Assembly (NCBI GenBank): GCA_021776145.1
Contig: JAJFGM010000334.1
Span: forward strand, 1 to 12,739
Length of the DNA: 12,739 bases
Direction of reading: 5' to 3'
DNA from: Kiloniellaceae bacterium
Lineage (GTDB): Bacteria; Pseudomonadota; Alphaproteobacteria; Kiloniellales; Kiloniellaceae
Under the pieces are notes generated by a model that was not told the DNA's origin, searched no databases, and worked only from the letters and a program-made list of their open reading frames with translations. Each line of letters starts with the position of its first letter. Position 1 is the stretch's first letter. Shown here one piece after another: positions 6,955 to 12,739 of the stretch. The position numbers and the translations under genes are program-made.

Positions 6955-8082
6955 CTAGAAACTGAGTTTCATACCGACGATGCCGACGACACCGTCTTGC
7001 TCGGCACCGGCTTCGTCTTCCCACTCGGCCCACATGCCGCTGACGCTACCCTTGATGCCCGGGCCAATGGCGTAAGCAACACCGACGTTGACCGCATCGA
7101 GCTCGTCTTCGCCAGACGTGGCGACGAGACCCTCGACTTCACTGTGGAAGTACGAGCCGCCGACGCTCCACGGGCCAGTGCCATAGCTGGCACCCGCCGT
7201 GTAGCTGATACCGTCGACCGACTGGCCGGCGATCAGGCGTTCGGAGTCTTCAAGCGCGAAGGAGCCGCCCACCGTGAAACCGGCAAAGCCGACGTTCAAG
7301 GCGCCGCTCCACTGCTCGATCGACTCGTCCTGGGCAGCCGTCAGGTTGTCCGGACCACTGGCGTGGCGGAAACCACCGGCAACCACGACGTTGACCGCGC
7401 CGAAGTCCTGCACGAAGTTCGCGCCGACCGACAACACGTCGTTGATCTGCGTGTCATCGTCCGAGATCAGGCCCTGCACACCGTCACCTGTACCGTTGCC
7501 GGCCGTACCCGTGACAGGCACCCAGCTACCCGCGATCTGGAAGCCGGAGAACCGCGGCGAATAGTAGGTGATGCCGTGGTTGTCGTTGCCGATGTCGACA
7601 TAGGTCGACAGGGTCGGCGTGCGGAAGCCCGAGCTGCCGACGTGACCCGGAGGCGCCGGGATGAAGACGGTGATCCAGCCGGAGTTCAAGGGAACGCCGA
7701 CGTTCGGGGCACCATACTGCATCATGTAAGCGGCGGTGTTCTCGCCACCGATCACGAAGCGGCCGAAGCTGCCGGAGACGAAAGCATAGTTTTCGTCGAT
7801 CTGATCACCCGACTGGAAGGCTTCCAACTCAAGTTGGACACCGAAGGTGATGCCGTTGTCGAGCGTGGTCGACCCCTTGAAGTGGACTTCGCCGTCGGCA
7901 AAGATTCCGGAATTGTGGAAGTCACGGGTTTCCGTGCTGGCTTCATCGATGCTGCCAACACCCAAGTAGGTGTTGTAGTAACCACCGAGGCCGAGCGTAA
8001 TGCCCTCCTCGGCCATGGCCGGCGATGCGGCCAAAGCGCCGGCAGCCACCAGTGCCGTGGTGCCGTACAGAGACTTTCTCAT
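6955..8082 (-). CDS. Alphaproteobacterial general porin, copy 2
   Basis: This 375-residue outer membrane porin is the paralogue of copy 1 and the same length. It keeps the signal peptide (cleavage likely at AMA before EEG), the middle segment with GGENTAAYMMQY that probably lines or folds into the pore, and the C-terminal Phe (GMKLSF). Substitutions against copy 1 cluster at the N-terminus of the mature protein (about residues 30-55) and in the last third (about 285-375). Residues about 60-195 are almost unchanged. The ATG at 8082 has AAAGGGG upstream. The two copies may be expressed under different conditions, but both share the dyad and leader elements, so partly common control is likely. 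A long frame exists on the opposite strand over this gene; I take it as a shadow. Confidence 0.95.
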   Translation of the reverse strand: MRKSLYGTTALVAAGALAASPAMAEEGITLGLGGYYNTYLGVGSIDEASTETRDFHNSGIFADGEVHFKGSTTLDNGITFGVQLELEAFQSGDQIDENYAFVSGSFGRFVIGGENTAAYMMQYGAPNVGVPLNSGWITVFIPAPPGHVGSSGFRTPTLSTYVDIGNDNHGITYYSPRFSGFQIAGSWVPVTGTAGNGTGDGVQGLISDDDTQINDVLSVGANFVQDFGAVNVVVAGGFRHASGPDNLTAAQDESIEQWSGALNVGFAGFTVGGSFALEDSERLIAGQSVDGISYTAGASYGTGPWSVGGSYFHSEVEGLVATSGEDELDAVNVGVAYAIGPGIKGSVSGMWAEWEDEAGAEQDGVVGIVGMKLSF

Positions 8083-8194
8083 TACTTGCCCCTTTTACTG
8101 AGTGTCCCGCGGGGTCCCGCAAGGACGGTTCACACGAAGCTAGACAACAATCCGGCCGCACTGTCTGGGTAGCCGCTGCACCAGCATCCTGACC

Positions 8195-8202
8195 GACCGG
8201 TC
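8195..8202. promoter_or_regulatory. GACCGGTC palindrome upstream of porin 2
   Basis: This is the porin 2 counterpart of the block at 1642-1649, embedded in GACCGACCGGTCCTAAA in type and followed by the dyad at the same distance. It is conserved between the copies although much of the surrounding upstream sequence is not. Confidence 0.4.
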
Positions 8203-8209
8203 CTAAATA

Positions 8210-8237
8210 CATTCCAATAATCATATTTGTTGGAATG
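8210..8237. promoter_or_regulatory. Perfect operator-like dyad upstream of porin 2
   Basis: CATTCCAA (8210-8217) and TTGGAATG (8230-8237) are perfect inverted repeats separated by 12 bases. The corresponding site of porin 1 (1657-1684) has the same spacing and position but imperfect arms. The AT-rich spacer and length suit a dimeric DNA-binding regulator. It lies about 128-155 bases before the start codon. No U run follows, so it is not a terminator. Confidence 0.55.
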
Positions 8238-8335
8238 CAATTGCCTTCACAAACGCTCCGAATTGCGACCGCAATATCACAACATTTCAAAGCACACGAC
8301 GACAGAGAATCGTCGCGCGCCCGTGAAGGCGTTGT

Positions 8336-8410
8336 GAACAATTGCATTTAGCTATGACAATGTGAAGTTAGAAGAAGCCGCTGCACACGAACAATTGATC
8401 GAGAACAATT
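8336..8410 (+). repeat. Three direct GAACAATT repeats
   Basis: GAACAATT occurs at 8336-8343, 8389-8396 and 8403-8410; the first two extend to GAACAATTG. They lie upstream of the porin 2 dyad in AT-rich DNA. They could be sites for an activator or nucleoid protein, or chance in AT-rich sequence. I do not see them upstream of porin 1. Confidence 0.3.
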
Positions 8411-8676
8411 ATATTCAATTAATTACATGTGACGATATTACCGCTGGTTCATTAATTTATAAATGCGTTAATTCGAATATGTAAAATGTGCATCGCCTGC
8501 GGTTTCAGACTTCTGGACACATCGGTATCACCGCCCTTTTGTCGATGCCGAGGCTAGCCGCGCTTACATCCTCTTGGAGTGGGGATAGCACAACACGAAC
8601 TGATGCTCGGCAAGCCGGCGCGCCGATCGGACTCGACCAACGACAATGCCTCCAGCCGCATCCGCGGCCGTGACAG

Positions 8677-9252
8677 TCAACGGTAATAGACGTGTCGACC
8701 GATCTGGACGGTGCGTTGGCGCTTGACATTCCAGGGCACCGCGATTGAGGTGCTGTGGAAGTAGAGCGCGCCGTTGGTCGGATCGCTCAAGCGATAACCC
8801 GAACCCAAGAGCACGCGTGCGACCTGCAGTGCCTGATCCCAGGCCGTTGCCTCGCGCGGCCGGTCGCTTTTGCCATCACACCACCAGGAGAACTGGCACG
8901 GCGGAGTCTCCCCGCCTTCAAAGACGACCTTGCACACACTCTTTGGGAAACCTTTGTGGGCGACGCGATTGAGGACCACCGCCCCCACCGCGATCATTCC
9001 GCTACGGCCCTCTCGGCGCGCCTCCCAATAAAGCGTCAAGGCCATACAGCGAATTTCCTTCGCCACGCTGGCTTCCGCGGCTCGGCTGGATGAGGTCCAC
9101 ACCAGGGCAAGGAGGAGGGGCAAGGTAAAGACGAGCGCCAAAGGCGCGGCGGGCCCTCCAGCCGATCCAGCAGCATCTGCACGACATGGCGGCGCACCTC
9201 TGCCAAACCACGCTCTTACACCCTTTAACACGCGCGTATTCAACATCACCAT
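8677..9252 (-). CDS. SleB-like cell wall hydrolase (Hydrolase_2)
   Basis: This 191-residue protein has a hydrophobic N-terminal segment (about residues 36-53) ending in SSSRAAEAS, a signal peptide or membrane anchor that sends it to the periplasm. The Hydrolase_2 (PF07486) domain follows at about 65-190. Visible marks are ALTLYWEAR with the probable catalytic Glu77, GMIAVGAVVLNRV, FPKSVCKVVFEG, CQFSWWCDG, and NGALYFHS near the end. SleB is a spore-cortex lytic enzyme in Bacillus; in Gram-negative bacteria relatives are thought to cleave peptidoglycan glycan strands. The ATG at 9252 has GAGGG 7 bases upstream. The N-terminal cytoplasmic part is longer than usual for a signal peptide, so a later start is possible. 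It is divergent from the PnbB-like gene and appears monocistronic. Confidence 0.88.
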   Translation of the reverse strand: MVMLNTRVLKGVRAWFGRGAPPCRADAAGSAGGPAAPLALVFTLPLLLALVWTSSSRAAEASVAKEIRCMALTLYWEARREGRSGMIAVGAVVLNRVAHKGFPKSVCKVVFEGGETPPCQFSWWCDGKSDRPREATAWDQALQVARVLLGSGYRLSDPTNGALYFHSTSIAVPWNVKRQRTVQIGRHVYYR

Positions 9253-9537
9253 CTCGAGCCCTCAACTTGCGATGTTGGCTCGCCCCACCAGGTGAAAATG
9301 GGTTCTTATGGCCAACTTACGACGACGAAACAGATCACTTGACAGTCGATTAAACGCTTTCCGCGAAATTGCCAAGTATGCGGCGGCCCGCAGGTGACAG
9401 GCAGGCATCGGGGATTTATGGAATGCGATCCGTCGGTTCGCCGGATTGCGGTATCCTGCGGCATGACCAGCGTGCCAAAGGCAAGCGGCGCGCCTATGGT
9501 CGAGCGTGCGTTCATATCGGATCGAGAGGGTTTATCG

Positions 9538-10041
9538 ATGCAGCCAAAAGTGCAGTTTCTCGCCACCTTGAGGCCAGTCCTGGAAACAATCGGCAGCCAG
9601 CAGCTCGACGCCGGTCTTGATGTACAGTTGAATCGGGATTTCCCGCCCGGAAGCCCTGTTTTCGAAGACATTCGCGAAGCATGCCGGGCCGGCGCGGAAG
9701 ACGGCTGGATGCAGCTGCAAGGTGATGCCAGCCGCCGTGGCGCGCGGGTCATCGAACCGGCCGCCGAGAGCGCCGGCCTGAGCGTCGATGTCGTCGAACT
9801 GGCCGATATCGTCGGACCACATCATCGCCACCCCGGCGGCGAAATCTGCGCCGTGCTGCCGGTCACCGCCGGCGCCCGTTTCGATGGCCGGGGAGAAGGC
9901 TGGACCGTCTACCCGCCGGGATCGGAGCATTGGCCGTCGGCCGAGGGTGGGCGCCTGCGGGTAATGTTCTTCCTGCCAGGCGGCGTCATCGAATACACCG
10001 ACCGGGTGGCGTCACTTGGCTCTGGCTCCGCCTCCGAGTGA
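9538..10041 (+). CDS. DUF4863/PnbB-like cupin-type protein
   Basis: This 167-residue soluble protein resembles the family of 4-hydroxylaminobenzoate lyase (PnbB, DUF4863), which in nitrobenzoate degraders converts hydroxylaminobenzoate to protocatechuate with release of ammonium. The C-terminal half looks like a small cupin: HHRHPGGE at 95-102 offers His95, His96, His98 and Glu102, and PPGSEHWP holds His131, all plausible metal ligands. ARFDGRGEGWTVYPPGS is typical of the family. The frame is open from 9394, but the ATG at 9538 has GAGAGGG 7 bases upstream and the preceding 48 residues look unrelated. No nitroreductase (PnbA) or protocatechuate gene is nearby, so the nitrobenzoate role is doubtful here and another metal-dependent reaction is possible. 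It is convergent with the MscS gene, 15 bases apart. The family assignment is from memory. Confidence 0.75.
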   Translation: MQPKVQFLATLRPVLETIGSQQLDAGLDVQLNRDFPPGSPVFEDIREACRAGAEDGWMQLQGDASRRGARVIEPAAESAGLSVDVVELADIVGPHHRHPGGEICAVLPVTAGARFDGRGEGWTVYPPGSEHWPSAEGGRLRVMFFLPGGVIEYTDRVASLGSGSASE

Positions 10042-10056
10042 ACGCGGCGACAGGGC

Positions 10057-12345
10057 TCAGCGGTCCGTGGCCGGGCCAGCGGCCTGCTGGACCTCCTCGA
10101 TCAGAGGCTGTACGGCGCCGGCAACAGCTTCCTTCTGCTCTTCCGTCAACGCCCGCCCGCCAGGCGTGTCGGCGATTCGCACCGTGACCTCGCGGTGCGC
10201 GAACTTGATGCCTTCCTTTTCGAAGAGCTCGCGGATCTTTGAATAGACCATTTTTCGGGCGACGAACTGGTCGCCGGGTCGGGTCATAAACTTGACCCGG
10301 ATGATCATCGCCGAGTCCTCCATCTGGTACACGCCCTGGGATTTCAGGGGCTGCAGAAAGTCGCCGCCAATCTCGGGATCCTCAAGCAGCTCCTGCCCCA
10401 GGTTCTTGATCAGCTTGCGGACCTTCTCGACGTCGGTGTCGTAGGTCACGCGCAATGGCAGTTTCATCATCACCCAGTCGCGCGAATAGTTGGTCAAATG
10501 CAGGATCTCGCCGAAAGGCACGGTGTGCAGCGGCCCCTTGTGGTGACGCAATTGCATGGAACGGATGGAAATCTTCTCGACGTTGCCCTTGACGCTGCCG
10601 ATATCGATGTACTCGCCCTTGCGAAACGCATCGTCCATCAGAAAAAAGGCGCCGGAAAAAATATCGCGGATCAGGGTCTGTGCGCCAAAGCCAATGGCCA
10701 GGCCGATGACTCCGGCACCGGCAAAGAGCGGCGCGATGTCGACCCCCATTTCCGAGAGGACGACCATTCCCGAGATGACGGAGATGACGATGAGCAAGAA
10801 GTTGCGCAGCAATGGCAGCAAAGTGGCTACGCGCGAGGCGGCCGAGGCGCCCCCCTCTTCACCCGGCTCGGGTTCCTCGATGCCGCCTTCCGCTTCGATC
10901 TTCCGGTCGATGGTGATCTTGACCGCCTGAAAACCCAGGTAGGACAAGGCAATGATAATCAGGATCTGCGTCAGCCCATGAAATGAACTGCCTTTCGCCG
11001 CCAGGCCGGCGCCCCAGAGATCAAGGATCATCCACAAGGCGAAGATAACGATGAGCATGCCCGCGGCATGTTGAAAAAGGGCTTTGAAGCTGCCGCCGAC
11101 GCCCGTCGGTTCGGCCTCCTGATCGGCGCTCCCCTCCAACTCTGGCGCAATGCTCTCGCCATGCCCGCCGGGCCTTTCGCCGGCAAGCTTGTCCGCCGGC
11201 ATTTTCCGTGCCGTGAAGATCCACTCGATCGCGAGAAGCGTAAGTGCGTTCAGGGTAAGCGCACCAAAAACGATGAGGATCGGCATTACCACCAGGCCCA
11301 GCGCGTTCGGCAGGTCGAGCACCAGGCGTGTCGCCGTCGCGGTCCAGGCCAGCACCAGATAGACAGTGGCCATGATGTGCCAAGTCGACGCGACGAATCT
11401 CAGGAAAAGGCCCTTTTCCTCTCGCGGACCGAAGCCGAGGATCATGTTGGCGACCGCGCGGCGCTGCGATCCGACCAAGACCACCAGCAATACCGTCGAC
11501 AGGAACGTCGAGCCCAGCAGACTTAGCAAATGGGCGTTGCGATTGAGGCCAAGCGCGTCCATCCACTCGCAAAGACCGGCTGTCACCGTGGTGATGGCGA
11601 GCACGGCGAGCAGGCTTCCGTGGAACCTCTTGGCCTCGGCGTCGGAGAGGTTGAGCAGACGATGGCTCGGCGTATCGACGGCCAGCAGATTGCCGAAAAA
11701 GATTGTCAGGGCGCGCAGGAAACCGACAGCAGCTATGACCGTCAATCCGGTGGCCCGAACATGTTGCTGTCCAGTGTCCAGAGCCAGAAGGATCAACAGC
11801 GCAACGCCGATCTGAATCGCCAAGCCGACAAACTGCATGAACCCGCGCAGCAGCAAATAGGCGATCTTCTCGGCGTCATTCCGCGGCTGTGAATTGAAGA
11901 GGTACTGAAAATGCGGTCGGCCCCAAAGATGGAACAGGCGCTCGGCGCCCAGACCGACAAGCAGAAAAACCGCGACCCAGGCGGCGGCCACCAACGGCCA
12001 ACTCAAAGCGCCCGCCGGGTCGTGGCTTTGGATCTTGTCGAAAACCCGACCGAAGAACTCTGGCGACTCGGCAAGGATTGCCCCAAGCTCGGCGCGCGCC
12101 GCCAAGGCGCGGGCTTGAATTTGGGCCATCTCACCGGGCTGGCCGGCAACGTTTTCCGGATCGGCGCCGAGCACGCCGGGCGCGACTTCAATGACAACGA
12201 CCCGGGCGCCCGCCTCGCGGGCCCGCTCCAGCAGCGCCTGCAATTCGCCGGCGTCGGCCGCAGTCAACGACTGTGCCGAAGCCGCGGCGGCGAACAGCAC
12301 TACGCACAGCGAAACAAGGACTGGAGCCAAAGCTCGCGTGATCAT
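10057..12345 (-). CDS. Large MscS-family mechanosensitive ion channel
   Basis: This 762-residue inner membrane channel should open under membrane tension and release solutes on osmotic downshock. It starts with a signal peptide (cleavage likely after ASA at residue 24), then a periplasmic region of about 90 residues and about eleven hydrophobic helices. The MscS module lies at about 500-730: the pore helix PLFAGAGVIGLAIGFGAQTL begins at 539, then RDIFSGAFFL, the beta domain (GEYIDIGSVKGNVEKISIRS, HTVPFGEI), and the alpha/beta vestibule. The length and extra N-terminal helices fit the YbiO-like group rather than the short MscS. A Glu/Gly-rich loop (EEPEPGEEGGAS) precedes the pore module. The frame is open back to 12432, but the signal peptide begins at the ATG at 12345, with GGGGAG 9 bases upstream. 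It stands alone, between prfB and the convergent PnbB-like gene. Confidence 0.93.
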   Translation of the reverse strand: MITRALAPVLVSLCVVLFAAAASAQSLTAADAGELQALLERAREAGARVVVIEVAPGVLGADPENVAGQPGEMAQIQARALAARAELGAILAESPEFFGRVFDKIQSHDPAGALSWPLVAAAWVAVFLLVGLGAERLFHLWGRPHFQYLFNSQPRNDAEKIAYLLLRGFMQFVGLAIQIGVALLILLALDTGQQHVRATGLTVIAAVGFLRALTIFFGNLLAVDTPSHRLLNLSDAEAKRFHGSLLAVLAITTVTAGLCEWMDALGLNRNAHLLSLLGSTFLSTVLLVVLVGSQRRAVANMILGFGPREEKGLFLRFVASTWHIMATVYLVLAWTATATRLVLDLPNALGLVVMPILIVFGALTLNALTLLAIEWIFTARKMPADKLAGERPGGHGESIAPELEGSADQEAEPTGVGGSFKALFQHAAGMLIVIFALWMILDLWGAGLAAKGSSFHGLTQILIIIALSYLGFQAVKITIDRKIEAEGGIEEPEPGEEGGASAASRVATLLPLLRNFLLIVISVISGMVVLSEMGVDIAPLFAGAGVIGLAIGFGAQTLIRDIFSGAFFLMDDAFRKGEYIDIGSVKGNVEKISIRSMQLRHHKGPLHTVPFGEILHLTNYSRDWVMMKLPLRVTYDTDVEKVRKLIKNLGQELLEDPEIGGDFLQPLKSQGVYQMEDSAMIIRVKFMTRPGDQFVARKMVYSKIRELFEKEGIKFAHREVTVRIADTPGGRALTEEQKEAVAGAVQPLIEEVQQAAGPATDR

Positions 12346-12575
12346 CGGACCGTACTCCCCATTCGCTTGATCGAATGTGTCATCTTGGGGTGAAAAATGC
12401 CGCATGGCAAAGGCCGCAAGCGTCCGAGCCACGGCATCGGTTTGCCGCGGTCGCGTCGACTACCGTCCTGCGAATTTGCGGTGGAAGACAAATCGGGGCG
12501 GCCAAACGCTGTGCTGGAGATCGGCTGGCCAGGGATTCGTGGAAAACCGGCCCCTCGCTTCCATTCACGACGAGG
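12346..12575. other. Gap between prfB and the MscS gene
   Basis: This 230-base region should carry the end of the prfB transcript and the MscS promoter. On the minus strand a small hairpin, TGCC-ATGC-GGCA (12409-12398), is followed by TTTTTC, a weak candidate terminator about 165 bases after prfB. A second small inverted repeat, ATTCG (12361-12365) with CGAAT (12372-12376), lies just before the MscS ribosome binding site. Neither is strong. I see no gene here. Confidence 0.4.
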
Positions 12576-12739
12576 CTATGCCTCTTCCGCCACGCCACCA
12601 TCGAGTTTGGCGGCGAGCGAGGCTTCGAGGAAAGCGTCGATATCGCCGTCCAGCACGCCCTGGGCGTTGCCTTTTTCGACATTCGTGCGCAGGTCCTTGA
12701 CCATCTGGTAGGGTTGCAGGACGTATGAGCGGATCTGAT
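12576..12739 (-). CDS. prfB: Peptide chain release factor 2, C-terminal fragment
   Basis: The minus strand from the window edge reads 53 residues and a TAG stop (12578-12576). QIRSYVLQPYQMVKDLRT followed by VLDGDIDAFLEASL is the characteristic C-terminus of bacterial release factor 2, which recognises UGA and UAA and triggers peptide release on the ribosome. The catalytic GGQ and the SPF tripeptide lie outside the window. The frame has no start codon here because the gene is cut by the edge, not because it is broken. The downstream neighbour, the MscS gene, is 230 bases away on the same strand and is probably a separate unit. RF1 differs in this segment, so prfB is the better call. Confidence 0.93.
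   Translation of the reverse strand, partial: QIRSYVLQPYQMVKDLRTNVEKGNAQGVLDGDIDAFLEASLAAKLDGGVAEEA

Larger units (their letters stand above)
8083..8676. other. Porin 2 upstream region and gap to the hydrolase gene
   Basis: This 594-base stretch holds the porin 2 leader, the GACCGGTC block and the operator-like dyad (annotated separately), and then a strongly AT-rich part at about 8340-8480. The sequence GAACAATT occurs there three times in direct orientation. The right end (8490-8676) is GC-rich, downstream of the minus-strand hydrolase gene, and shows only a weak GCCGC-N4-GCGGC hairpin near 8654 without a U tract. I see no gene in it. Confidence 0.6.

Noticed and set aside
399..8082. The porin pair as ends of a composite transposon or integrated element
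   Set aside because: There is no transposase, integrase, terminal inverted repeat or target-site duplication; the genes between are ordinary chromosomal genes with matching composition.
6898..8172. A 424-codon open frame on the plus strand across the whole of porin 2
   Set aside because: It is antisense to an obvious porin. Its residues (Asp, Arg, Val, Ala-rich) mirror porin codons, and the same frame is broken over porin 1. GC-rich codon bias explains it.
12380..12739. Several 100-codon plus- and minus-strand frames over the window end
   Set aside because: The prfB frame on the minus strand explains this DNA; it was missed as an ATG-initiated frame only because the gene is cut at the edge.

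Overview
The window looks like chromosomal DNA of an alphaproteobacterium, probably a free-living and possibly marine member of the Rhodospirillales/Kiloniellales sphere. This rests on two Porin_4-type general porins, a DUF4126 membrane protein, a DUF6460-like small protein, a SleB-like hydrolase, GC-rich coding regions with AT-rich promoter regions, and AGGAGG-type ribosome binding sites. The class is fairly secure; anything finer is inference. There are no tRNA or rRNA genes, no CRISPR array, no insertion sequence and no phage genes.

Layout. At 1-1526 is a minus-strand porin gene followed by a clean hairpin terminator. An AT-rich gap (1527-2237) leads to two plus-strand genes: a 10-TM EamA/DMT transporter (2238-3200) and the DNA repair enzyme Tag, 3-methyladenine DNA glycosylase I (3309-3899). 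Tag runs head-on into a minus-strand group read from right to left: DUF4126 membrane protein (6442-5747), then a packed trio of YqaE/Pmp3 peptide, DUF6460-like membrane protein and MFS transporter (5559-3902). Next is a second porin (8082-6955), about 87% identical to the first at protein level by hand count and with a related upstream region. After another AT-rich gap come a minus-strand SleB-like cell wall hydrolase (9252-8677), a divergent plus-strand DUF4863/PnbB-like cupin-type protein (9538-10041), a large MscS-family mechanosensitive channel (12345-10057), and, cut by the window edge, the 3' end of prfB (release factor 2).

How the genes fit together. Most products sit in the cell envelope: two porins, an osmotic safety-valve channel, a Pmp3-type peptide, a murein hydrolase, two transporters and two membrane proteins of unknown role. 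This reads as an envelope/osmotic neighbourhood of housekeeping genes rather than one pathway. I see no convincing new multi-gene system. The most informative signals are the porin duplication, which carries a shared upstream dyad (TTYCAR-N12-YTGRAA class) and a conserved leader, the mosaic pattern of divergence between the copies, and the compact YqaE-DUF6460-MFS operon that uses TTG and GTG starts.
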